From: Chamaecrista fasciculata
Lineage: Eukaryota > Streptophyta > Magnoliopsida > Fabales > Fabaceae
Direction: 5' to 3'
Length of the DNA: 64,000 nucleotides
NCBI GenBank assembly: GCA_003254925.1
Contig: QANZ01044843.1
Location: 51,610-115,609 of the forward strand
Positions within the stretch are counted from its first letter, which is position 1, and the number at the start of each line of letters is the position of its first letter. Below the pieces are notes generated by a model. It was not told the origin of the DNA. It saw only the letters and a program-made list of their open reading frames with translations, and made no database searches. Positions 55,482-64,000 of the stretch are shown in pieces. The position numbers and the translations under genes were made by a program.

Positions 55482-57757
55482 TTAGCCATAACACCGAATT
55501 GGATCATTGCATTTTTTAGCAGCAGATTGCTTGAAACCAAATCGCCCACCTTTTTCAAGGTACTGTTGATGGTACTCTTCTGCACAGTAGAACTTCTTGG
55601 CCGGAAGTATCTCAGTAACAATCTTTCTGCTCAATCGCTTCTGATGTTGTTCCAAAGACTCTATGGCCGCCTTCTCTTGTTCAGCTGTGTAATAGTATAT
55701 TCCAGATCTGTATTGTGTTCCCACATCATTTCCCTGTAACACCAAGACCAAAATGTAACACTAATACTAATAATAATAGGTTGGTTAGTATAACCCAGAT
55801 CTCTATTGTGTTCCCACATCATTTCCCAATAACATGAAGACCAAAATGTCACACTAATACTAATACTAATAGGTTCCTTAAGACTTAAGTCACATGAATA
55901 GAATTCTGTGGTGTGTCATGTGTGGCTGCAATACCACAAAAACATCACAATTTGTCACCAGATACTCAATTCAATGTTCATTTATGACTAGATTTGATAA
56001 AAAGACAGCATGAGAAAAAAAAAATTATAACAAATCACTCTCAAAATACTGTTTTGGTTCTCTCTCAATCATTCTCTACTTCATCCCTGCCTCAATCTCT
56101 CTGTTTTGTTTGTGTCTACCTGTATTAAACGCTGGCCTGACTATAAGCAACAAAATGAGTTCAAAGATTCCAGCATTTAACAATTTTCCAATATCAATTT
56201 TCATGGAATACTATAAACAGCTTCTGAATAACACTCCACAACAAGTATTTGGTGCAACACTAAACAGATGAGAGAATACACGACATAACATCAATTTTCT
56301 TTTCCTTCCTTGTAAGCGCAAAATGAAAAATGTCACAACACGTCTACTACAAAAATAGGACGAAGAAGAATGTTGATTAGTTATGATAGAAACATCTATC
56401 AAGATAAAATGGGTGGGGTAAGACTTAAGAGCAAGTAAAGAATAATGTTGATTAGTTATGATAGAAACATCTATCCAGATAAAATCTGAGTATTTTGAGT
56501 TATGTTCTCCCTCCTTTCTGTTTTTCTGCCTCAGTTCTATTTCTTCTATCCCTTCTCTCTTCCCTAGACCTATATCACAAACAATATCACCTTAATTTTT
56601 TAAAAAAAAATTTGAAACAAAAGCTTGTTTACAAATTGAAAAATATTAAAATATTTCTAGAGAAACCAAAAGTTATTAATTTAAACCAATTAAGTCAACA
56701 GACAACATTACACAAATCCAGACTCAAAATGAAAGTTAGCACAAATCTGGAAATCTTATTCACATATGTACGTATATGTGTGTGTGTGTGTGTGTGTAAT
56801 AGTGACTTTGAGGGTCAAAATAAGCATGCAAATATTAATTTATTAAAATTATGAAAAAAATTAGAATTGTTAAAAAAATCAAACTTGTTATTTTCATTAT
56901 TTTTTAAAATAATAAAAGATTAATAAAAATTATTCAGATTTTTTATAATTAGTTTATTATTTTATATTTTAGTTTAATATAATATAATCGAAAGTAGTGG
57001 ATTTTTCTTTTCTTTTTTTGCTCAATGTAGTGGAGTTATTTAAATTCCTCCCACTACTTTTTATTTCCTTAGGTATTTTATGCAAAAATATATTTTAGTA
57101 TATGGTTTAGGAGATCAACTAACACAAAGCTTCAAAGCCATATATAACAGTACAGATATAGAACCAAACCAATTCCATCAAACATGATTTTATAGCACAA
57201 ATGAAGAGTTCTATACATACCTGCCGATTCCGCATGGTAGGATCATGCCTTGCCCAGAACACATCAAGCAATGTTTCGTAGCTACATTCTTTGGGATCAT
57301 ACTGGACTCTAACAATCTCTGAGTGATTTGAGGTCCCAGAACAGACATCCTCATAGCTTGGATTGTGCACAAAGCCCTGGCTGTAACCAACCTCTGTCTT
57401 GGTCACTCCAGACACCCTCTGGAAGGCCAACTCAACACCCCAAAAGCAGCCAGCACCAAACTGGGCAAACTCCTGACCGGGCGCAAATACATCATCATCA
57501 TCTGGACCCTGAGCTATTGAAGAGTCCAAATTATCAGGAGCCCTGGTGCTACCAAACCCAAGTCTGTTCAACAAGTTCATGGAAGATTTATAGGCAGCAG
57601 TATGTCTTCCAGTGAGGGGAAAGGAACAAAACCATTTGGAAGTAAATCTAGAAAGTGAAGGAAAGAGCTTGGCTTTGGAGGGATTAAAGAATGAAGAGGA
57701 AAAGAATCTCAAAAGCCTCCTGCATGTAGCAGTGTAGTTGGTGCTGGTTGCTGCCAC
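55482..57757 (-). CDS. MSRA4: Peptide methionine sulfoxide reductase A, plastid type (start codon uncertain)
   Basis: Exons 57221-57757 and 55482-55733 join in phase 0 at CGGCAG|GT. The enzyme reduces methionine-S-sulfoxide in proteins. Numbering from 57757: a basic, Ser/Phe-rich leader like a plastid transit peptide (1-59), [13 protein letters not shown], catalytic Cys104 in GAGCFWG, EVGYSQG and [11 protein letters not shown]. The second exon has [20 protein letters not shown], and C-terminal cysteines in [11 protein letters not shown], typical recyclers. No ATG opens the leader frame: the position before GCAGCAACC is GTG, with a TAA two codons upstream. The first in-frame ATG is residue 60 (57578-57580), giving a leaderless 203-aa form. 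Alternatively an upstream exon is spliced in (see 59241). The intron contains two local duplications. Confidence 0.88.
55702..55878. repeat. 93-bp tandem duplication across the MSRA intron/exon 2 acceptor
   Basis: The sequence CCAGATCT...ACTAATAC at 55702-55784 recurs from 55795 with a period of 93. Copy A contains the first part of exon 2 and its acceptor (minus strand ACAG|GGAAAT). Copy B, inside the intron, has ATTGGGAAAT, so the AG is lost, and reading as exon it meets a TAG stop within nine codons. Confidence 0.85.
56369..56495. repeat. 85-bp tandem duplication in MSRA intron
   Basis: AATGTTGATTAGTTATGATA... (42 bases, 56369-56410) recurs at 56454-56495 with a single mismatch. The spacer is about 43 bases and is not itself repeated. 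Confidence 0.8.
56776..56798. repeat. (TG)n microsatellite in MSRA intron
   Basis: About eleven TG units follow a CATATGTACGTATA stretch. It is a likely length-polymorphic marker with no coding role. Confidence 0.85.
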
Positions 57758-59240
57758 GATTTAGAGCAAAGTAAGTGTTTTGTAGAGAATGCGATTTAAC
57801 TAAAATTTCCTATGTGTAAATTAATAAAATTAAATGAACAGGGGCAAAAAAGGAGCTACAAGCATTTAATGGATATGAAAAGGGAATCAAATGACTACTT
57901 TATGAACCAATATTTAACAGGTTGAAAAAAGAAAACATTTCTGTAGCAAAAGTAAATGGATACAGCATACTTTAACACTCTAATATGTATTGCTTATTCA
58001 CCAAGAATTGCAGAGTAGTATCACTAAGAAGAGATTTGAATATAATCTGGTCAACCAATTCCAACCAATAAATCAAAAAAGTACTACAAATAATTTTCAC
58101 TACTTAAAATATTTATATAATCACATGGAAATGTACTCCTCAATGAAGAAAGAAGAAGAATTACATTTTCTCCAGAAAAGAAAGGAAGAAAGTTTATGCA
58201 GTTAAAATTTCAACAGAGTGAGGGTAACAGATGGTGAATGAATGATCAGAGTCCTTTTCCCTTCATTGTCTTTTCAATTTAATTAGTAAGTATGCTTCGA
58301 AAACCAAAGAGGAATTAAAAACAGTCATAAAAAAGTTATTGACAGCAGTACATTTCTAGCTGTCAACAAGGCCTATTTATATGCAATGGTCAGAATGTTC
58401 GTAAAGCAACTCTGAAAATTAGCCAATGATAGATGTTACATAGACTGAATGGTGCGGGCACGCACACACACAACTTCAGCATTAATTCAAAGATGGTGGT
58501 ACCAGGAAAAACTAAAAGTCTAATTGTCTACAACATATATACATACGTAAATTATTTTAGCCACGGAACAAAAGCAAAAAAAGATAGGAAAATTTGCATT
58601 ATGTATAGAGAGAATGGAAAAGATAAACTTATCAGAACATTTAAAACTAGGACTTAAATGAGGAAGGAAAGACATATATATAGTTTCTTCTGACATTATT
58701 TCCCTTATGGCCATCAAGACATATACATATACTCTTACGGGTCAGAAATTGTGCAAATGGGTTTTTGTTTCAACATGAGATCAGTATGGCCGCTTTTTTC
58801 TGAAATCCAAACTCATTTTTTTTTTAAGTTTTCACTATTTCATAAAATCTACTTGCTCTAGTGCTTCTCACTATTAGACTCCACAGGTAAGCTGAGATGA
58901 ACTAAAAAGAAAAAGAGAAAACGAAATAAAAGGAAAAGCGAATAGCTCACAGGACCCAAAATTGACTATAGGAACAGCTGAAACTTTATTTAAAAAAAAA
59001 AGGCGATTTAATATCAAGCCATACCTGATGTACAAATACTCATCTTCAAGTTCAACAACTCTTCTACAGATGATTTGAATCAACCACTATACATGAACAG
59101 AAAACGATAAAATAAATTCGAGCAGAATAAAAGAAATCCACAATCCCCCTTTTTGCCTAAAGAGAAAGGAGAAATTAAAATCGTGAAAAACAACAAATTA
59201 AGCAAGGAAATGAGAAAGAATAGCAGTAAAACACATACCT

Positions 59241-59380
59241 AACAGATTTCGACGAAGAATAAGAAGAAGAAGAAGGCGTGAATTGAAAGAGTGAGACGAC
59301 GATTCCAAAGTCGAAACTATTTTCACTGTCTTACGCTTTCGCTGTGCTGGCGCCAACTGCAGAACACTGAAAACCAAAAA
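59241..59380 (-). other. Possible leader exon of an upstream (MSRA?) transcript
   Basis: On the minus strand a CT-rich, less AT-rich stretch starts near an acceptor-like TTTTCAG (about 59370), contains GTTGGCGCCAGC and repeated TTC units, and ends in a strong donor, GTTAG|GTATGT. It looks like a plant 5' leader exon. Its open frame is in phase with an acceptor-like GTGGCAG|CAACC at the start of the MSRA leader, so it might supply the missing start. A separate noncoding transcript is equally possible. Confidence 0.3.
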
Positions 59381-59879
59381 AGGCAAAAACTCAGTGATCT
59401 TTCTTAGCAACAACTTGTTAAAGCCCAAACGTCATTTCATAATTTATGATTATATTCTGTTCAATTTCCACGAAATCATCAAGCCTGGGTAATTCCATTT
59501 CTAGTATCAGCAGCATTCAGCATAGAGAATATAATTTTAGATCGACTGGTACTCAAACTATTTTTTATTTTGTTTTAGTCGTAAAATTTTTATATTTATT
59601 TTATTTTGGTATTCAAAATTTTAATTTGTTTTGTTTTAATTCTCAAACTTTCATATTTATTTTGTTTTGGTCATCAAAACTTAAAATAAGTGATTTAACA
59701 AAGAGAGAAAGAACAATTTTTACTCTTTAAGAAAAATCAACCATAAATTTATTTTCAATTTGTGACTATAAATAAATATTTTTCTTTCTCACTTTGTCAA
59801 CAACTCCCATTTAATGACACATATGAGTGAAAAATAATTCATCTTAGTTGTCCAAGTTAAAAATAATGGTAGAAACTAT

Positions 59880-60160
59880 ATGAAATCACATTTAGGGGAC
59901 CAAAATGAAATAAAAAGATAGTTTGCGGACTAAAATAAAACTAATCTCATAGTTTGAGGACCAAAATAAAACAAAAAATAGTTTGAGGATCAAAATAAAA
60001 CTGGCCCCATAGTTTGAGGAATAAAATATAACTAAAAATAGTTTTACGACCAAAAGAAAATTAATCCCATAATTGAGGACCAAAATGACCATTTAAAATC
60101 ACTTGGATGTTACCAAAATGAGGACCAAAATTAATCCCATAATTGAGGACCAAAATTAAT
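59880..60160. repeat. Degenerate tandem array of 'tagtttgaggaccaaaataaaac'
   Basis: The word TAGTTTGAGGACCAAAATAA or close variants appears about seven times, spaced by 30-65 bases, as the expanded right arm of a fold-back repeat whose left arm is at about 59535-59690. Variants include 'cataattgaggaccaaaat'. Confidence 0.65.
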
Positions 60161-60210
60161 CCCAGTTTGGTGAAAAATTCCCAATAAGTTTCAAAATCAA
60201 GTGATTCAAA

Positions 60211-60281
60211 ATAGCATCTCTTATTCAGGCCAAAAAAAAAAATAGCATCTCTTATATTACCAAAAAAAAATAGCATCTCTT
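60211..60281. repeat. Two tiny insertions at one target, three target copies
   Basis: ATAGCATCTCTTA at 60211-60223 recurs at 60242-60254, and ATAGCATCTCTT again at 60270-60281. The spacers are TTCAGGCCAAAAAAAAAA and TATTACCAAAAAAAA. Two successive insertions into the same site, or one insertion then slippage, would explain it. Confidence 0.75.
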
Positions 60282-60792
60282 TACTATATTGCATTTCTTA
60301 AATAATGAACATGCAGGTAATGAAACATACAATTTTTCTCTCAACACTCCTATTAGTAAATGCAAATTTTAAAAATTGATTAAGTCTTTCAATATATTGA
60401 GAAGTATTACCAAACATATAAAATAACTTTCCTATATAAAAGTCTATAAATACTTAATAATACTATACAAATCAAAGGTGTATCTTAAAATTCAAACAAA
60501 ATTGTACTAAAGGTACTAAACAATAATACAATAAACTCTATAAATTAATGTAAGTAAAAAAATCAAAAAGAGATTATATTTGAACTTCAACATATTCATG
60601 ATATTCACTTTTTAAATGGGGTCCATTAACCCCATGTCAAATAAGTATCATCTAAACAAGATAAAATGTTTAATTGAGATAACGTACAATGGTTAAGCAA
60701 GATGAAAATGTTTAGTTGAGTTGTACAAGTTATATAGAACTCACTATGTCATCAAACTTAATTAATTTAGAAGATGTTCTATATTTTTTTTT

Positions 60793-61190
60793 GGCTAAAG
60801 TGTACTTTTGGTCCCATAAATTTGGCAAAGATTTCAATTTGGTCCCATAACTTTTTTCGTTGCAATTTTGGTCCTATAACTTTTTTTGTTGCAATTTTAG
60901 TCCCATAACTTTTGAAAACGTCTCATTGTTGGTCTCAATACTGATTTTTATCCATTATCTGCCGCTAAAGATGATCTAACATACTGAGTTGGATGACGAC
61001 GTGACAAATATGGATGAAGTTATGGGACGGATGGAAATCAGCTTGGGACTAACAGTGAGACATTTTTAGAAGTTATGAGACCAAAATTGCAACAAAAAAA
61101 GTTATGGGACCAAATTGAGACCTTTGCCAAAGTTATGGGATCAAATTGAAACCTTTGTCAAATTTATAGGACCAAAAGTGTACTTTAGCC
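60793..61190. mobile_element. Fold-back repeat with GGCTAAAGTGTACTTTTGG ends
   Basis: The left arm GGCTAAAGTGTACTTTTGGTCC and right arm GGACCAAAAGTGTACTTTAGCC are exact inverses over the first 22 bases, with about 170-bp arms. T-runs flank both ends (about 9-10 and 8), so a T-rich target duplication cannot be resolved. The centre holds CGACGTGACAAATATGG. Confidence 0.8.
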
Positions 61191-62228
61191 TTTTTTTTAT
61201 TCACAGGGACATTAGCCATTATCAATTCATGCTATGGGAAGAAAAATAATAATATTTTTGTGTAATGAAGTGAAAATGATATTTGGGCCAGAAGCCCAGA
61301 ACCATCACAAGATGCCAAAATTTCAATGCGTTTGATTCATTTTTCTATCTATTCTAAAAAGGAGTTTTCGTATTAGGATTGGACCGTAAGAAGTTAACAA
61401 AACAATGAAAGCGAAATTTGGAGATAAGACTGAAGTCGATTTGAGATATTTGTTTTTCAGTTTTGTTCATCTTCACACTTCTCTCTTCTTTTTTTGAAAG
61501 ACTGGGAGATTTTATCTCTTATAATAAGACCTTTTTTTTTTTCTTCTTCTCTTTAATCTTTATTTTAAGCAGGTATGTTTATTTAATAGAGAGAATTAGA
61601 GGAAGAGCTTTGTTAAATATTATTTTCTTTCACTTCAAGATTATCTCTCATTATTTTCTTTACCCATCTCTTTCTCACTCTCTCTCTAATCTCTGTGCCT
61701 TTTAAGTTTTATCTAATGAAATTACAGGTTTGACCAAATTAAATAAAGGTTGAAATCTCATTTTAGTTCTCAAACTTTGAGGTCAATTTTATTTTGGTCA
61801 TAAAATTAATTTTGTGTTTTGTTTTGTTCCTCAAACTTTCATAGTTATTTTATTTTGGTCTCCAATATGTGATTTCATCGGGTTTTCGTCCTTATTCATA
61901 ATATAGACAGTTGAAATGAACCATTGCTCTATTATATACGTCTTAATAAATGAGTGGAACCGACCGTGGTTAAAAATATTTTTATTCAATATTATGTAAT
62001 ATAAATATAATATATCAAGTAATTTAGTAACTAACCCTTTCTCACTAACTTGGCCAAGACTTAGATTAACTACTTAACAAATGCTTAACTAATAAAAACT
62101 AAAATAAGAGACTACTTTGTCTTCAAATCTATTAATTACTTAATGTTTACTAACATTAGATTAATTTAAGCTTAGGGTTTGTGGGATATATAACTCATAA
62201 CTCATAGTATACGTGCTGGGAGGATGAG

Positions 62229-62275
62229 GATCTACCAAGTACTTGTCAAAAAAAAAAAACAAAGATCTACCCAAG
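62229..62275. repeat. Tiny flanked insertion (CTTGTC-A(n))
   Basis: GATCTACCAAGT (62229-62240) and GATCTACCCAAGT (62263-62275) flank ACTTGTCAAAAAAAAAAACAAA. The CTTGTC-A(n) body matches the minus-strand insert at 45798-45813. Confidence 0.7.
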
Positions 62276-62398
62276 TGGTTCTTTAGTATGCATAAACATC
62301 CTTCCATTGATATTATTTGGACAAAACTCTATTTTGATGTGTATTTAATTTCTTAATTTATTCATTTATAAACATAGTTGGTTTAATTTATGTTGTCG

Positions 62399-62421
62399 AG
62401 TATATATATATATATACTCAA
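62399..62421. repeat. Perfect (TA)n palindrome
   Basis: GAG, a run of TA units, and CTC form a self-complementary stretch. It is probably a microsatellite within AT-rich spacer. Confidence 0.7.
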
Positions 62422-62972
62422 CAGTTTATTTTCTTATATGGAAATACTTAAATGGTTAGTTTGGTATTAAAAAACCCTATCATACCAGTATTCTCTAATA
62501 AAATGCTTCAATTCATGTAGTTTTTTTTTTTTTTACTTTTCAGTTTGCTTCTCATTGTCAAGAAAACGAAACATCTTAATATCTTCAAGGTGAATCAAGA
62601 TTGTTAAGGCAAAAGTATTATTTTCGTCCCTAGACATTATATCAACTTTTAGTTTTGTCTTTAATATTTTTTTTTTTTGTCAATTTCATCCTCAATATTT
62701 ATATTTTGATCAACTTTATTTTTTTCTCTTATTTTAATTTATCCAATATTAATGACAAATTTTACATGAATAATGACTTGTAATATGGAATTGATAGAAA
62801 AAGAAACTTAAATCTTAACTCAGATTGAAAAACACGATGATTTTTTTGTTAATTTATTAAAAGAAATTAGTTAAAAAAATAAAATTGGCCAAAATAAAAA
62901 ATATTGAGAATAAAACCGACATCATATAAAGCATAAAAACATCATAATAAAATTGAAAATTGATATCAATTC

Positions 62973-63172
62973 AAAGACAAAAGAGTTATTGAATTTGGTC
63001 ATATTTGATCCTAAATGTTAGTAAAATGTTTCATTTTGGTCCTAAATGAAACATAATGGAACATTTAGTACCAATTTGAACATTTTGAAACATAATGGAC
63101 CAAAATGAACATTAGGGCATACATTTAGGACCAAAATGAACCTTTAACCAAAAAAAAAAAAGACAAAAGAGT
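62973..63172 (+). mobile_element. 172-bp poly(A)-tailed fold-back retroposon with 14-bp duplication
   Basis: AAAGACAAAAGAGT at 62973-62986 is repeated perfectly at 63159-63172. The body between has the 'ggtcctaaatg...gtaccaatttgaacatt...ggaccaaaatgaac' inverted structure and ends CTTTAACC followed by a run of As. It therefore carries both the fold-back phrases of the family and the hallmarks of target-primed retroposition. Confidence 0.75.
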
Positions 63173-63380
63173 GTTTTGGGCTTTATTTTTTAAAAAATAT
63201 ATGTCTAATCCATTCTGGATCCAGATGACTGAGGCCCACAATAAATTTAAACTTCCGTCATGGGAATGCATGCATGTGACAATGAAAGTAATATGATAAA
63301 TATTACATCAATTTGGAAGTAAATGGCAACTGTATTTAGGGCAAATTAAAGTATACATGACATGTTTATGCTCTTTTTTT

Positions 63381-63520
63381 AATCCATAAGAACCAGAAAA
63401 TACAACATTTTTGTTACTCGACCAATTATCAGGAGAAGCAAATAGAACAGGTACACCGATCAATAAAATGGATGAAGTAGCAATTAATGCAAAAACAGCC
63501 AATTGGAAAGCAATAGTCAT
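63381..63520 (-). pseudogene. psbZ: Truncated plastid psbZ copy (nuclear insertion)
   Basis: Minus-strand translation from the ATG at 63518-63520 gives [20 protein letters not shown], then [20 protein letters not shown] and SGS. This is the first roughly 45 residues of photosystem II protein Z (normally 62 aa, two membrane helices). After TTTTCTGGT the reading shifts, apparently by a small deletion in the GT-S-LW region, and then ends in unrelated sequence, so it is not functional. It signals plastid DNA moved to the nucleus, or via the mitochondrion. Confidence 0.85.
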
Positions 63521-63590
63521 CTTTCTAATCCTCCAATTTACCAACAAAAGAACTATACCATTTGATCCCTTTATCGACAAAAAATTTGTA

Positions 63591-64000
63591 ATAAAAGGGG
63601 AAGCCCAACCTTCTTCCTCATCACCGGCGTCGCCAAGTCCTTCTTGGTTTGAGGAGGCCTCGCTTTCTGCCATGCAGCTCTTTCTCAAGTTTGCTTACGA
63701 GCACTTAGATTGAGTACAGGGAAGTCTGCGCAGGTAGGAATTCTTCAGGCTGTATTACGGGGGGTGGATCGAAGCGAAGGAAAGACTTGTTTTTTCTATG
63801 ATCGTTGGCGGAGGCTCGATCTTTGATATGTAGAGATTGGCGAGTTGGGTGTTGTACCTATCGACCATCCTACACCCATGTCGTACATTTTCCAGATCAG
63901 GCCAAAACGGATAAGATTCTCAACACGTTCGGTCCTAGATGTGTCGATATCAATGGTAACTCATTATTTCGATGAATAATTTCTTCGAACAGAAGAAGAT
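63591..64000. other. Less AT-rich block of possible organelle origin, runs off the window
   Basis: Beside the psbZ fragment, composition changes sharply: words such as CACCGGCGTCGCCAAG, ACGGGGGGTGGATCGAAG and GATCGTTGGCGGAGG are unlike the surrounding spacer. A plus frame through the inverted psbZ piece continues to [20 protein letters not shown]. Plant mitochondrial DNA has this texture and often holds plastid fragments, but I could not identify a specific mitochondrial gene. Confidence 0.4.

Larger units (their letters stand above)
57758..63380. other. Gene-poor, repeat-rich region
   Basis: No full gene is visible. 57760-59400 may hold the MSRA promoter and a leader exon. 59530-60170 is a decayed 'gaggaccaaaataaaac' repeat with internal tandem copies. 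60793-61190 and 62987-63158 are fold-back elements. 61740-61900 and 62600-62984 are partial repeats of the same kind. 61200-61740 and 61980-62220 hold nothing recognised. Confidence 0.5.

Noticed and set aside
57119..57220. Continuation of the MSRA first exon to a stop at 57119
   Set aside because: The family sequence resumes in the exon at 55482-55733 and CGGCAG|GTATGT is a good donor, so the extension is intron read-through.

Overview
This is an AT-rich eudicot nuclear DNA window. The evidence is intron-rich plant genes with GT-AG junctions, plastid-targeted enzymes, plant-only families and a plastid-derived fragment. Long AT-rich introns and dense small repeats are consistent with a legume or other rosid, but the species cannot be fixed from sequence alone. 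Every exon was read by eye from splice consensus, phase continuity and remembered family sequences; no search was run.

Layout: (1) 437-4432 (+), 3' end of an apyrase 7-like GDA1/CD39 gene. (2) 7133-12860 (+), complete MOCS3/CNX5 gene (11 exons, 465 codons). (3) 13954-26494 (-), complete gene for the divergent EMB2729/BE1-type glucan branching enzyme (21 exons, 891 codons). (4) 30186-32429 (+), DOMON-cytochrome b561 gene (4 exons, 418 codons). (5) 33506-35840 (-), PLP homeostasis protein gene (7 exons, 244 codons). (6) 39358-41222 (+), AT-hook protein gene with a 5'-UTR intron (577 codons). (7) 46706-52858 (-), Lsm-PAM2 (CID/ataxin-2-like) gene (11 exons, 501 codons). (8) 55482-57757 (-), plastid-type methionine sulfoxide reductase A gene (2 exons) without an ATG at the expected start. 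(9) 63381-63520 (-), truncated psbZ of plastid origin at the right edge, beside a less AT-rich block. The genes form no operon or shared pathway. They are independent housekeeping loci in convergent, divergent and tandem arrangement. The CID-like and AT-hook neighbours may be conserved microsynteny with Arabidopsis At5g54920/At5g54930 (from memory).

The intergenic and intronic DNA is the most unusual part. It holds two tRNA-headed SINEs with clear target-site duplications, one of them inserted in the terminal repeat of a fold-back element. It also holds a TTA-flanked PIF/Harbinger-like element, a TRIM-like LTR pair with an initiator-Met primer site, several related fold-back repeats rich in the word 'ggaccaaaat', and a GGATCCTCTG-ended MITE family. 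Most striking is a set of about eleven tiny insertions (13-22 bp, reading roughly N4-6-CC-A(n) in one orientation), each flanked by an 11-18 bp direct repeat of the target. They look like extremely 5'-truncated poly(A) retroposition scars. A 172-bp poly(A)-tailed, duplication-flanked element of the 'ggaccaaaat' group (62973-63172) is a possible longer member.
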